A stretch of DNA of 64,000 nt from JANQPX01 sp965222015 (GCA_965222015.1 CBDCTL010000017.1:310001-374000), one strand, 5' to 3'. Counted from the first letter of the stretch, positions 1 to 9,529 are shown. Program-made: numbers and translations. The notes: generated by a model from the sequence alone, not told the origin.

Positions 1-5
1 ATTTG

Positions 6-2480
6 ATGTCGGACAGCAAATCAAAGCTTCCGAGCCACGCGCGCGTGGTGATCGTCGGCGGCGGCATCATGGGCTGCGGGGTCGCCTATCATCTCGCCCA
101 TGAAGGCTGGTCGGACGTGGTGCTTTTGGAGAAGGCCGAGCTGACCTCGGGCTCGACCTGGCACGCCGCGGGCCAGATCACCCACTCGACCTCCAGCTTC
201 GGCCTCGGCAAATGCGTCGACTACAATATCGGCCTCTACGCTGGAAAACTCGAAGCGGAGACCGGCCAGTCCGTCACCTGGCATGGCTGCGGCTCCTTTC
301 GCCTTGCCTACACCGAGGACGAGATGGACTGGCTGCGCCACACTTTGTCCGTCGGCCGGGCCCTCGGCTTCAACATCGACCTGGTCGACCCGGCGCGGGT
401 GCACGAGTTACACCCGTTCTACAATCTGGATGGGGTGCTCGGCGCGCTGCACACGCCCGACGATGGCCATGTCGATCCGTCCGGCGTCACTCAGGCGCTG
501 GCGGCAGGTGCTCGAAAGCTCGGTGCAAGAATTGTCCGCCGCTGCCGGGTCACCGATATCCGGCAGCTGCCGAGCGGCGAGTGGCGGATCAGTACTGAGC
601 GCGGCGACATCACTTGCGATCATGTGGTCAACGCCGGCGGCACCTACGCCCGCCAGATGGGCGAGTGGTCCGGCCTCACGCTGCCTATGACCTCGATGAC
701 CCACCATTATCTGGTCACCGACACCGTGCCGGAGTTTCAGGGCCTCGAACGCGAACTCCCGGTGATCCGGGATGATCGCAAGGTATCCGGCTACATCCGC
801 ATGGAGCAGAAGTCGGGGCTGATCGGGATCTACGAAAAAGAAAACCCGAACGCCGTCTGGCTCGACCACTGTCCATGGGACGCCGAGAACGAGCTGTTCG
901 ACGCCGACTACGAACGCATCATGCCCTGGCTCGAAGCCGCCATGGAACGCATGCCGATTTTTTCCGAACTCGGCATCAAGCGCGAGGTCCACGGTGCGAT
1001 TTCTCATCCGCCCGACGGCAACCCGATGGTGGGGCCGGCGCCCGGTGTTGGGAACTATTGGTGTGCCTGCGGGACGCAAATCGGGATCGGCTGGGGGCCG
1101 GGGCTGACCCGCGAGCTGGCGCGCTGGATGGTGCATGGTGCCGCCGACATCAACATGCGCGAATTCGACCCGCGCCGATTCGGCAGCTACGCCACCAAGG
1201 AGTGGCAGGTGGTGAAGGCGAGGGAAGACTACTGCCTGCGCCACGAGGTTCCGTTCCCGCACTTCAACCGCCTCGCTGGCCGCCCGATCAAGCCGAGCCC
1301 GATCTACGATTGCCTGAAGGCGAAAGGCGCCGTCTTCGAGGAAGTGTTTGGACATGAAAGGCCACGCTGGTTCGCCCGTAGCGACGTGCCGCCCGTCGAT
1401 CACTACTCCTTCCGGCGAAACGTGGTGCACGAAATCGTCGGCGCCGAGGTGCGGGCGGTGCGCGAGCGCGTCGGGATCATGGACATCTCCGCCTTCACCA
1501 AGGTCGAAGTCCGCGGCGCCGACGCCTCGACGTTTCTCGATCGCCTGATCGCCAACCGCCTGCCCCGGTCGCCGGGGGGCGTAATTTTGACCCACCTTCT
1601 GAACGAGCGCGGCCGCATCGAGATCGAGCTGACCGTGGCGCGCCTTGGCGAGGAGTCCTTCTACCTTACCTGCGCCGCCTTCTTCGAGCAGCGTCTGCTG
1701 GATCATCTCGAACGCTATCGACATCACGAAAAAATTCAGATCGTGAACCACTCCAACGACTGGGCGGCGCTCGCGCTGCAGGGGCCAACTTCGAGAAACG
1801 TGCTCGCCGCCTGCACCGATGCGCCGCTGGACAATGCGAGCTTCAAATGGCTGTCGGCGAGGGAGATCGCGGTCGCCGGCCACCCTGTGTGGGGATTGCG
1901 CCTGTCCTATGCCGGCGAGCTCGGCTGGGAACTGCACGGTCCGCGCGAGAATATGCTTGCCGTGTACGACGCGCTTTGGGCCGCGGGTGAGGCGCACGGC
2001 ATCGCCGACTACGGCAGCTTCGCCATGAACGTCATGCGCATGGAAAAGGCCTTCAAGGGAGCGGGTGAGCTGACCAACGAGGTGACGCTCCCCGAAGCCG
2101 ACGTCATGCGTTTCGTCAGGCTTGAGAAAGGCGACTTCGTCGGCCGGGACGCAACGACCACGTCAAGTCAAGGCAGTCCACCTTGGACCTGCGTCTACTT
2201 GGGCATCGAGCCCGATGGCGACACCGATGGCCACGGCGGCGAAGCGGTGCTGCTGAACGGCGAGGTGGTCGGCACGACCAGTTCCGTCGCTTACGGTCAC
2301 AGCGTCGGCAAGATCCTGGCGTTTGCCTATGTCAAGCCGGAGGCGGCCGAACCAGGAACGGCACTGGAGGTCGTCATCATGGGCGAGCCGAGGGTTGCCC
2401 AGGTGCTGGCTGCACCCGCCTACGATCCCGACAGTCTGCTGCCCAGAACGGATGTCTCGAACCAGGAGGCGGCGGAGTGA
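6..2480 (+). CDS. FAD-dependent oxidoreductase with GcvT domain (sarcosine/dimethylglycine dehydrogenase-like)
   Basis: 824 residues, the usual size of the DMGDH/SARDH family. The N-terminal half is a DAO-type FAD domain with a dinucleotide-binding VGGGIMG loop (G18, G20, G23). A STWHAAGQ motif places His53 where DMGDH and SARDH bind FAD covalently through a histidine. The C-terminal half (about 430-800) is a GcvT/aminomethyltransferase-like folate domain. The family oxidatively removes N-methyl groups from sarcosine, dimethylglycine or related N-methyl amino acids and passes the one-carbon unit to tetrahydrofolate. ATG at 6 follows an in-frame TTG at 3; the upstream region is outside the window, so the start is not certain. 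The stop overlaps the GTG start of the next gene (GTGA), so the two are co-transcribed. The substrate cannot be read from sequence. Confidence 0.9.
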   Translation: MSDSKSKLPSHARVVIVGGGIMGCGVAYHLAHEGWSDVVLLEKAELTSGSTWHAAGQITHSTSSFGLGKCVDYNIGLYAGKLEAETGQSVTWHGCGSFRLAYTEDEMDWLRHTLSVGRALGFNIDLVDPARVHELHPFYNLDGVLGALHTPDDGHVDPSGVTQALAAGARKLGARIVRRCRVTDIRQLPSGEWRISTERGDITCDHVVNAGGTYARQMGEWSGLTLPMTSMTHHYLVTDTVPEFQGLERELPVIRDDRKVSGYIRMEQKSGLIGIYEKENPNAVWLDHCPWDAENELFDADYERIMPWLEAAMERMPIFSELGIKREVHGAISHPPDGNPMVGPAPGVGNYWCACGTQIGIGWGPGLTRELARWMVHGAADINMREFDPRRFGSYATKEWQVVKAREDYCLRHEVPFPHFNRLAGRPIKPSPIYDCLKAKGAVFEEVFGHERPRWFARSDVPPVDHYSFRRNVVHEIVGAEVRAVRERVGIMDISAFTKVEVRGADASTFLDRLIANRLPRSPGGVILTHLLNERGRIEIELTVARLGEESFYLTCAAFFEQRLLDHLERYRHHEKIQIVNHSNDWAALALQGPTSRNVLAACTDAPLDNASFKWLSAREIAVAGHPVWGLRLSYAGELGWELHGPRENMLAVYDALWAAGEAHGIADYGSFAMNVMRMEKAFKGAGELTNEVTLPEADVMRFVRLEKGDFVGRDATTTSSQGSPPWTCVYLGIEPDGDTDGHGGEAVLLNGEVVGTTSSVAYGHSVGKILAFAYVKPEAAEPGTALEVVIMGEPRVAQVLAAPAYDPDSLLPRTDVSNQEAAE

Positions 2481-3578
2481 ACGGCATTCCCGAGACGATG
2501 GCCGCATTCGTGCTGGAAGGCCATGGCGGGCTGGACAAGCTGGTGTTTCATACGACTGGCCGCGGCCTTCCCCGGACCGAACGACGTGCTGATCAAGGTC
2601 CACGCCTGCGGTCTCAACAACACCGACGTCAACACCCGCTCCGGCTGGTACTCCAAGACCGTGAGCGAGGGCACCACGGGTGCGGCGTATGATGAGGTCG
2701 GCGAAGAGGACCCGACCTGGGGCGGAGCACCCATCACATTTCCGCGCATTCAGGGCGCCGATGTCGTTGGCAAGGTAGTGGCGGTCGGCGAGGCGGCGGA
2801 TGCGGCGCTGATCGGTAAGCGGGTGATGGCGGATTGCTGGCTCAGGAACTGGGACGATCCGACAAGCAAGGAGGCTGTCGGCTATTTCGGCTCGGAATGC
2901 GACGGTGGTTTCGCCGACTACACGGTGATCGACCAGCGCAATGTGTGTGCCATCGAGACGACGCTTTCGGACGCCGAGCTCGCCACCTTCTCCTGCTCCT
3001 ACACCACGGCGGAGAACATGCTGCAGCGCGCAGGCGTCGGTGAGGGGGACGTGGTGCTGATCACCGGCGCATCCGGCGGCGTCGGCTCGGCGCTGATCCA
3101 GCTCGCCAACCGCCGCGGGGCGACGACCGTCGCCATGGCGAGTTCGAAAAAGCATGAACAGCTTGCGCCGCTGCAGCCCGACGCACTGCTTGACCGTGCT
3201 CCCGACGACCTTGCGGCTGCGCTCGAGAAGGCGATAGGCCGTAAAACGGTCACCGTCGTCGTCGACATCGTCGGCGGCCCCTACTGGCCGAAGTTGATCG
3301 ACGTGCTGGCACGCGGCGGACGCTATGCCTGCTCGGGCGCGATCGCAGGTCCCATGGTCGGTTTCGATCTGCGCACCTTCTACCTCAACGACCTCACCTT
3401 TCACGGCTGCACGATCACCGGCCTCGAGGTGTTTCCGAATCTGGTCGGCTATATCGAACGCGGCGAGATCAAGCCGCTGCTCGCCAAGACCTACCCGCTC
3501 GCGCAGTTGCGCGAGGCGCAGCAGGCGTTCATCGACAAGCAGCATGTCGGCAACATCGTGGTGACCATGGACAGCTGA
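2477..3578 (+). pseudogene. MDR-family (quinone/alcohol) dehydrogenase, disrupted by two frameshifts near its N-terminus
   Basis: A medium-chain dehydrogenase/reductase of about 367 residues if repaired. The natural start is GTG 2477 (AGGAGG at 2464-2469, overlapping the previous stop) or ATG 2498, giving MAAFVLEGHGGLDKLVFH. The conserved DWPRPSP stretch lies in a second frame (about 2554-2574) and the rest, from GPNDVLIKVHACGLNNTD onward, in a third. Two single-base losses, near 2554 and near 2574, would restore one frame. Downstream the protein is complete, with a GASGGVGSALIQ Rossmann loop and no classical zinc ligands recognised. Translation from the internal ATG at 2523 would give a corrupted N-terminus. 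It could be a true recent pseudogene or an assembly error. The next gene starts 2 bases after its stop. Confidence 0.8.
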
Positions 3579-3580
3579 TC

Positions 3581-4684
3581 ATGAAGATCACGCGCATCAC
3601 CCTCTGGCACGTGCCGCTCGCCAGTCACGTCGCCTACTACATGGGCGGCGGCAAAAGCTGCGAGACCGTCGAAACCGTCGTGGTGCGGCTCGACACCGAC
3701 CAGGGCTTCACCGGCTTCGGTGAGGTCTGTCCGATTCCCCATTACCTCGCCGCTTACGCGCACGGCGTGGCGCCAGCGGTGAAGGAGATGGCCGATGTGA
3801 TCCTGGGCGCCGACCCCATCGGCCCGGAGGCGTTGATGGCGAAGCTCGATCGGCATTTGCCCGGGCATGTCTACGCCAAGTCCGCCATCGACATCGCTCT
3901 TTGGGACCTACTTGGCAAGGTCGCGCGACTGCCGCTTTATGCGCTGCTGGGTGGTCGTCAGGCGGAATCCCTGCCGCTCTATCACTCCATCTCTTGTCTC
4001 GAGCCGGACGAGATGGCGCGCATCGCGAAAGAAGCCCAGGCCAGCGGTATCGGCCAGTTTCAGGCGAAGCTCGGCGCCGATCGTAACTGGGAGGCCGATG
4101 TCGCGCGTCTCGCCATGGTCCGTGAGGCCGTCGGGCCGGGGCCGCTGGTTTATGGCGATTGGAATTGCGGGGCGAGCCGGCTGGAGGCGACGCGGGTCGG
4201 CCGCGCGGTCGCCCATCTGGACGTCATGCTGGAGCAGCCCTGCCGGAGCCTCGATGAATGCGCCGCGGTGCGCGCCGCCACCGGTCTGCCGATGAAGCTC
4301 GACGAGAGCGCCCACGACACTGCATCCCTGCTCGAGGCCGGAAGGCTGGGCTGCATGGATGCGGTGGCGCTCAAGCTCTCGAAATTCGGCGGGCTGTCGG
4401 CGCTGCGCCGTGCCAGGGATCTCTGCCTGCATCTGGGCGCCGCCATGTGCATCGAGGATGTCTGGGGATCGGACATCGCCACGGCGGCCGCCCTTCACCT
4501 GGCGGCGGCGACGCCTCCGGAGGCAGTGCTGAACGTTTGCGATCTTTCCGGCTATGTCGCACCCCGCCTCGATCCGGCCGGGCCGGCCAGGCGTGACGGC
4601 AGGATCGCGCCACCCGAAGGTCCGGGGCTCGGTCTGGACGTCGACGAAGAGCAACTGGGCAAGCCGGTCGCGATGTTTGATTGA
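3581..4684 (+). CDS. Enolase-superfamily enzyme, cis-3-hydroxyproline dehydratase / hydroxyproline(-betaine) epimerase-like
   Basis: 367 residues, MR/MLE fold: N-terminal capping domain, then a barrel. The metal ligands are recognisable as the acids in GDWNCG, MLEQP and KLDES, with base lysines in FQAKLG and ALKLSKFGG. The pattern KSAIDIALWD, IEDVWGSDIATAA and C-terminal GPGLGLDVD resembles proteins annotated as cis-3-hydroxy-L-proline dehydratase or 4-hydroxyproline betaine 2-epimerase, which abstract the alpha proton of cyclic amino acids. It differs by having Gln-Ala-Lys where the first lysine of a KxK pair often stands. It starts at ATG 3581, two bases after the MDR gene, with no strong ribosome site, suggesting translational coupling. 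The D-hydroxyproline-type dehydrogenase at 9526-12277 is a possible partner. Family assignment is firm; the exact reaction is inferred. Confidence 0.82.
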   Translation: MKITRITLWHVPLASHVAYYMGGGKSCETVETVVVRLDTDQGFTGFGEVCPIPHYLAAYAHGVAPAVKEMADVILGADPIGPEALMAKLDRHLPGHVYAKSAIDIALWDLLGKVARLPLYALLGGRQAESLPLYHSISCLEPDEMARIAKEAQASGIGQFQAKLGADRNWEADVARLAMVREAVGPGPLVYGDWNCGASRLEATRVGRAVAHLDVMLEQPCRSLDECAAVRAATGLPMKLDESAHDTASLLEAGRLGCMDAVALKLSKFGGLSALRRARDLCLHLGAAMCIEDVWGSDIATAAALHLAAATPPEAVLNVCDLSGYVAPRLDPAGPARRDGRIAPPEGPGLGLDVDEEQLGKPVAMFD

Positions 4685-4694
4685 GGGGAGAGAG

Positions 4695-5996
4695 ATGGCG
4701 AGCGCTGAACCGAGCAAGGTGGACGACATCGGCATGGAGGGCTGGAGCGCGCGCGCGAAAAAGGTGCTGCCGGCGGGCGGCTTCGGCAATTTCGACCCTG
4801 ATCTCGTCATCCGCGAGGGCAGGGGTGCCCGCGTCCGGGACGAGGATGGCAGGGAGTACGTCGACTATCTGATCGGCTCCGGCCCGATGCTGCTCGGCCA
4901 TGGCCATCCGGAAGTGGTCGAGGCGGTGCAGGAGCAGGCTGCCGATGGCATGACCTTCTTCGCCAGCAACGCCAGGGGCATCGAGCTCGCCGAGGTGATC
5001 TGCGACGCCGTCGCCTGCGCGGACCAGCTCCGCTATGTCAGCACCGGTGGCGAGGCGGACATGTACGCCATGCGCCTCGCCCGCGCGCACACCGGCCGCG
5101 ACAAGATCGTGAAGTTCGAAGGCGGCTATCACGGCATGTCCGCGGAAAGCCTGATGAGCCTCGCGCCGAAGCGCCTGGAGAATTTTCCGCAGGCCGTCCC
5201 GGACAGCGCCGGCATCCCGGAAAGCGTGCGCGACCTGATGCTGATCGCCCCCTTCAACGACGCGGATTTTTTCCGCGGGCTGATCGACGAGCATGGCGAT
5301 GAGATCGCGGCGGTGATTGTCGAGCCTCTACAGCGCCTCATCCCGCCCGCACCCGGCTTCCTGGAAACGCTCAGGCAAGTGACAAAAAAGCGTGGGATCA
5401 TCCTGATCTTCGACGAGGTGGTGACCGGCTTTCGTCTCGCCTATGGCGGCGCCCAGCAGCGTTACGGCGTCACCCCGGATCTCTGCACCCTCGGCAAGGT
5501 GATCGGCGGCGGTCTGCCGCTTGCGGCGATCGCCGGCAAGGCCGAGATCATGGCCCACTTCGACAAGGCGACGGTGGGGGACGCCGGCTTTACCTATCAG
5601 GTCGGCACGCTCAGCGGCAATCCGCTCGCCGCGGCCGCCGGGCTGAAGACGCTGGAGATCCTGCGACGCGACGGCGTCTATGAGCGGCTCCGCTCCAGCG
5701 GTGAACGGTTGATGGCCGCGCTTGCAAAACATCTTGCCGAAGCCGATGTCGCGCATCGAATCGTCGGCGATCCGGTGCTGTTCGACGTCGTGTTCACGGA
5801 CGGGCCTGTCGCCGACTATCGCGGCGTGCTGCGCGGCGATGCCGAGCGCGCCAAACGCTTCAACCATGTGCTGCGCGAAAACGGCATTCTGAAGCCGGAG
5901 AGCAAGTTCTACATCTCGCTTGCGCTGACCGAGGACGATCTTGCAGCGACCGAGCGCGCCATCGCCGACGCCGCATCGCATCTGGCAGAATCCTGA
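4695..5996 (+). CDS. Class III PLP-dependent aminotransferase (glutamate-1-semialdehyde aminomutase-like)
   Basis: 433 residues from ATG 4695, preceded by a purine-rich GAGGGGAGAGAG ribosome site. The fold-type I class III signature is present: Asp240 in IFDEVVTGFR (pairs with the pyridine nitrogen) and Lys268 in TLGKVIGGG (the internal aldimine). STGGEADMYAMRLARA matches the substrate/phosphate region of the GSA-aminomutase subgroup (NSGTEA in the usual enzyme). It lies in the same operon direction as the dehydrogenase and epimerase-like genes rather than with heme genes, so a catabolic aminotransferase or aminomutase on a semialdehyde is more likely than a hemL role. The substrate is unknown. 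Confidence 0.88.
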   Translation: MASAEPSKVDDIGMEGWSARAKKVLPAGGFGNFDPDLVIREGRGARVRDEDGREYVDYLIGSGPMLLGHGHPEVVEAVQEQAADGMTFFASNARGIELAEVICDAVACADQLRYVSTGGEADMYAMRLARAHTGRDKIVKFEGGYHGMSAESLMSLAPKRLENFPQAVPDSAGIPESVRDLMLIAPFNDADFFRGLIDEHGDEIAAVIVEPLQRLIPPAPGFLETLRQVTKKRGIILIFDEVVTGFRLAYGGAQQRYGVTPDLCTLGKVIGGGLPLAAIAGKAEIMAHFDKATVGDAGFTYQVGTLSGNPLAAAAGLKTLEILRRDGVYERLRSSGERLMAALAKHLAEADVAHRIVGDPVLFDVVFTDGPVADYRGVLRGDAERAKRFNHVLRENGILKPESKFYISLALTEDDLAATERAIADAASHLAES

Positions 5997-6025
5997 GAGG
6001 CCGGACAGGGAAGGAAAAAACCATC

Positions 6026-6400
6026 ATGACGATCGCCGTTCACCACAACCCCGACTGCGGCACGTCGCGCAATGTGCTGGCGATCATCCGGGCGGCCGAG
6101 TACAAGCCCGTCGTCATCGAGCACCTCAAGACCGGCTGGACGCGGCCGTAGCTCCTGGGCCTGTTTGCGGCGGCGGACCTGACACCCAGTACGGCGGTTC
6201 GCGAGAAGAAATCCCCGGCCGAAGAGCTGGACCTGCTCGAACCAAATGTCGATGACGAGACGCTTCTCGACGCCGTGCCCAAATATCCGATCCTGGTCAC
6301 TCGCCCGATCGTCTGTTCGCCGAAAGGCGTGCGCCTCTGCCGGCCGAGCGAGACCGCGCTCGACCTGCTCGATCGACGGCCGCGCCGGGTAGCGCGCCTG
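6026..6400 (+). pseudogene. Arsenate reductase (ArsC-like, thioredoxin-fold) remnant with an in-frame amber codon
   Basis: ATG 6026 opens MTIAVHHNPDCGTSRNVL, the ArsC active-site region with the catalytic cysteine in CGTSRN. The frame stops at TAG 6149-6151 (codon 42), where LKTGWTRP is followed by LLGLFAAADLTP in the same frame; a CAG to TAG change explains it. Beyond the stop the frame still reads the ArsC body, including YPILVTRPIV and GVRLCRPSETALDLL, which carries the family arginines, so the decay is recent. No stop closes the ArsC frame near its expected end; it runs on over the following decayed gene, so the right boundary is approximate. Short readthrough is conceivable but the two neighbours are also broken. 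Confidence 0.82.
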
Positions 6401-6401
6401 C

Positions 6402-7571
6402 ATGACCAAGGTCGCAGGCGGCGAGGAGGTGCGCTCGACCATGCCGTCCGGCGGTCCAGACGACCCGCTGATGCCGCTGACAAGGCCGCCCGAAGGTGCT
6501 GCCCTGTTGGAGACGAGCGTCGACGTTCTCATGATCGGCGCCGGAACGGCAGGCTTGTCGGCAGCCATCGCCGCGTGCCGTGCCGGCGCCGGGGTAGTCG
6601 TGCTCGACGAACGCACGGAGTGCGGCGGGCAGTACTGCAAGCCGATCGCCTCGTCCCATCGCGTGGAGCAGCCGCCCGATCGTCAAATTCTCGAAGGCGC
6701 TCGGCTGACCGACGACGCGCCTCGAAGCGGCGTCCGGCTCCTGCAAGGCGCTTCGGTGTTCGGCGCCTTTTCGCTGGACGAGGTGCTGGCGCTGGTCGAC
6801 GGCGCGGCCGTCCTCTTCCGGCCGCGAAGGCTGATCCTGGCGACCGGTGCCTATGAACGGCCGATGCCGACAATGGGCTGGACTCTCACCGGCGTGATGA
6901 CCACGGGCGCGCTTCAGACCCTTACGCGCAGTGATCAAGTGGTACCCGGCCGGCGAGTCGTGATCGCCGGGGTTTCATCGCCTCCACGGACATCGCCCGC
7001 GCGCTCGGCTGCCGCATGACCTTGGACCCGCGTCATCTCGGCAGCCTCGCCGTCGATGTCTCGACCACTGGCGCGACCAGCATCGAGAGGGATTTTGCCG
7101 TCGGGGATGGCGCTACTGTCGCAGGCGCCGCTGCAGCGCTTGCCCAGGGCGCACTCGCCGGCATGGCTGCGGCGAGGGAACTCGGCTTCGCGTGCGACGC
7201 CGCCGCGACCGCTTCGGCGGAGCGCCGGCTCGCCAAGGCGAAGCGTTTCCAAGAGGCGTGCTGGTCGCTGTCCCGCGCACCGCCGGTGCCGCTCGATCAC
7301 CTTCCCGACGAGACCATGATCTGCCGCTGCGAAAACCTTGATCTCGGCGACGTCAGACGAACGATCGCCGATGGCGCGGCCGGCGTCGTCGTTCTGAAGC
7401 ACCGCCTTCGCCTCGGCATGGGCTGCTGCCAGGGACGCTGCTGTCTGCCGGCGGTCGCCCATCTGCTCACGGAGAAGTCGAGCCCGTCGTCGCTGACGAC
7501 CGCGCCGCGTCTGCCGGTGAAGCCGTTTCCGGCCAGAGCGCTCGCGCTGGAAAAAGCAGAATGGGGCGGGC
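6402..7571 (+). pseudogene. HcnB/OoxA-like NAD(P)/FAD oxidoreductase subunit with internal deletion
   Basis: The 5' part (frame from ATG 6402) holds an FAD loop in DVLMIGAGTAGLSAA, then GGQYCKP and LATGAYERPMP, typical of the alpha subunit of HcnABC/opine/D-hydroxyproline dehydrogenases. At about 6970 the text jumps from GRRVVIAG in this frame to GFIASTDIARALGC in another frame, skipping the second dinucleotide-binding region (about 150-180 residues in relatives, so roughly 500 bp lost). The remainder, including AVGDGA and a C-terminal BFD-like [2Fe-2S] domain (CRCEN and GMGCCQGRC), is intact but out of frame. An intact paralogue lies at 10644-12029 on the other strand. The end merges with the next decayed gene. 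Confidence 0.85.
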
Positions 7572-8586
7572 ATGGTGGATGCCGGCTGTTCGGTCGAGCG
7601 CTTGGCTTATCGTCCGGGCGACGTCGCGCTGGTCGACGAATTCGCCGCCGCGCAGGTTGCGTCCGCGTCGGAGGAATGCTGCCTGATCGGGCGCGTCGCG
7701 GGGTCGGAGCCTCCTGCTGTTCGCCCACCCGGATACCGAGCCCCTTGTCGAGGAGCCGGCCTGGCGCACGGATCCGTTCGAACCGACGATCAAGGACGGC
7801 CGCCTCCACGGCTGGGGCGTCGCCGACGATCTCGCCGGGATGGCCATGCTGGTGATGGGCCTCCGCCTGCTGCGCACGGCCGGCCTTCGTCCGAACGGCG
7901 ATCTGCTGCTGGTGAGCGCACCCAGCAAGAAACACCGACGCGGCATCGCCGCCGCTTTGCATCACGGCCTGAGCGCGGACGCCGCCGTCCATCTGCATCC
8001 CGCCGAATCCGGTCGCGGACTCGACGAGATCAAGGCCTATGCGCCGGGCCAGCTCGAATTCATGATCACCGTTCCGGGCAGGGAGCCCGACACCCAGGAG
8101 CCTGCGCATACCGCCTTTGCCCATCTCGCGGTCTGTGCCTTCGACAAGATGATGGTGATCGCCGAGGCGTTGCGGGAATTCAATCTCAGGCGCGGCCGGC
8201 AGATTGTCCGCTCGACCATCGACAAGGCCATCGGACGCTCGACCAATCTGATACTGTCGCGCTGCACGTTCGGTTCCGATGCAGCATTGAGCAGGATGGC
8301 GATGTGCTGCCGGCTCAGCGGCGCCATGAGCCTGGTTCCGGGTGAGCGGCTCGATGACGTCATGGCCACCGTCGCGACGCCGCGGGTGAATCTGCGGCCC
8401 AAGTCGAGCGTCATTCAAAACCCGGTCGTGCAGAAAGGGATGCCGACCGTCGACTTCGGCCCCCTTTGCGGCGGGCTGATCACGGTCGGTAAAGCCGATG
8501 AATGGGTCGACGTCGCCGACCATCATCGAGCCGTTTGCGCGACCGGCTTGCTCATCGCCGATTGGTGTGGCGTTAGTCCCCTCTGA
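7572..8586 (+). pseudogene. M20-family deacylase/peptidase (ArgE/DapE-like) remnant
   Basis: The N-terminal piece starts at ATG 7572 (SVERLAYRPG). The metal-site block LLLFAHPDTEP and GWGVADDLAG lies one frame away, so a single-base insertion (or equivalent) sits near 7700-7712. The second frame then continues to the stop at 8584-8586 and carries VVQKGMPTVDFGPLCGG and DEWVDVADHH, typical of the C-terminal half. Between DDVMATV and ATPRVN (about 8373) a stretch normally found in M20 proteins is missing, indicating an in-frame internal deletion. It converges on the minus-strand lyase gene 10 bases away. The original protein probably hydrolysed an N-acyl or amide bond; it is unlikely to work now. 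Confidence 0.78.
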
Positions 8587-8596
8587 GCCGTGACGA

Positions 8597-9529
8597 TCAG
8601 AGCAGCCCTGCCTCCCGCAGGATCCGGCCGAGACGGTCGATCTCCTCGGTCGGCAGGCGCTCGATCGGCGGGCGGGCGCGATCGTCGGGAATTCTGCCGA
8701 GCAGCTTCAGGCAGGCCTTGAGGCGCGCGGTCGCGCGATAGCCGGGCGGCGTGCCGTAGATGGCGCGGGCGAGCGGGTAGATGGCGTCATGCGCGGCTTG
8801 CGCCGCTGCCATGTCGCCCGCGCGCACCGCCCGCTCGAGCCGGATGATCGGCTCCGGCCAGAGGCAGGCGAGGCTGACCAGGCTGCCCTCGCTACCGAGG
8901 ATGAAGCAGGTGAGAAGATGCTCGTCGCCGGAGGCCATCACGCCGACATCGGGGGCGGCCGAGCGGATCAGCCGGCGATTGGCCTCGTAGGCTGCCGTCT
9001 CCCAGCTTCCTTCCTTGACGCCGACGACACTCGGAAGCCGGATGAGCGCTTCCAGCACGTCAGGTCCGTAGGCCATGCGCCCGGCGCCGACCGGCGCCTG
9101 GTAGAGGAACATCGGGGCTTCGGCCGCCGCGGCGACAATCCGGTGATGACGCAGCACCATGTCCTGATCGTGGCCGAGCGCCCAGCTCATCGGTGGGAAC
9201 AGCATGATCGCATCGGCGCCGGCCGCCATGGCGGTTTCGGCCTCTTTCGCCGCAGCACCGGACTCTTCCTGGTTGACGCCGGCGACGATCAACCGATCGC
9301 CGACGACGTCGCGGGCAATTTCGACCACCCGCCGTTTTTCCTCCGACGACAAAAGAAAATTCTCGCCGGCATGGCCGTTGATCAGAAAGCCCCTGAGGCC
9401 GTCGACGGCGGCGAGCGGTGCCAGATGCTCGGCGAGCGCAGTCTCGTCGATCGCCGCCTTCTCGCCCTGCATCGGACAGACGGTCGCGGCGTACAGTCCG
9501 AAAAAACGAGCCTTGTCGTCGGCGTTCAT
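8597..9529 (-). CDS. DHDPS/NAL-family aldolase-lyase (candidate pyrroline-4-hydroxy-2-carboxylate deaminase)
   Basis: 310 residues, the normal length for the dihydrodipicolinate synthase/N-acetylneuraminate lyase superfamily. The Schiff-base lysine is Lys172 in GVKEGSW and the catalytic tyrosine Tyr143 in FLYQAP. The substrate loop reads INGHAGEN instead of the GTTGE of true DapA, so it is not the biosynthetic enzyme. ATG 9529 overlaps the stop of the flavoprotein gene (ATGA), making it the last gene of a four-gene minus-strand operon with the three dehydrogenase subunits. In hydroxyproline catabolic clusters a DHDPS-type deaminase sits in just this position and converts the product of D-hydroxyproline dehydrogenase to alpha-ketoglutarate semialdehyde. 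That role is inferred from context. Confidence 0.85.
   Translation of the reverse strand: MNADDKARFFGLYAATVCPMQGEKAAIDETALAEHLAPLAAVDGLRGFLINGHAGENFLLSSEEKRRVVEIARDVVGDRLIVAGVNQEESGAAAKEAETAMAAGADAIMLFPPMSWALGHDQDMVLRHHRIVAAAAEAPMFLYQAPVGAGRMAYGPDVLEALIRLPSVVGVKEGSWETAAYEANRRLIRSAAPDVGVMASGDEHLLTCFILGSEGSLVSLACLWPEPIIRLERAVRAGDMAAAQAAHDAIYPLARAIYGTPPGYRATARLKACLKLLGRIPDDRARPPIERLPTEEIDRLGRILREAGLL

Noticed and set aside
408..1997. A 529-codon open frame on the minus strand opposite the DMGDH-like gene
   Set aside because: GC-rich coding DNA commonly leaves long antisense frames open. The translation is rich in Arg, His and Pro with no recognisable domain, while the plus strand is a complete known family.
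2550..2577. Programmed ribosomal frameshifting in the MDR gene
   Set aside because: Two shifts in the same direction within 20 bases, with no slippery heptamer or downstream pseudoknot visible, are better explained by indels.
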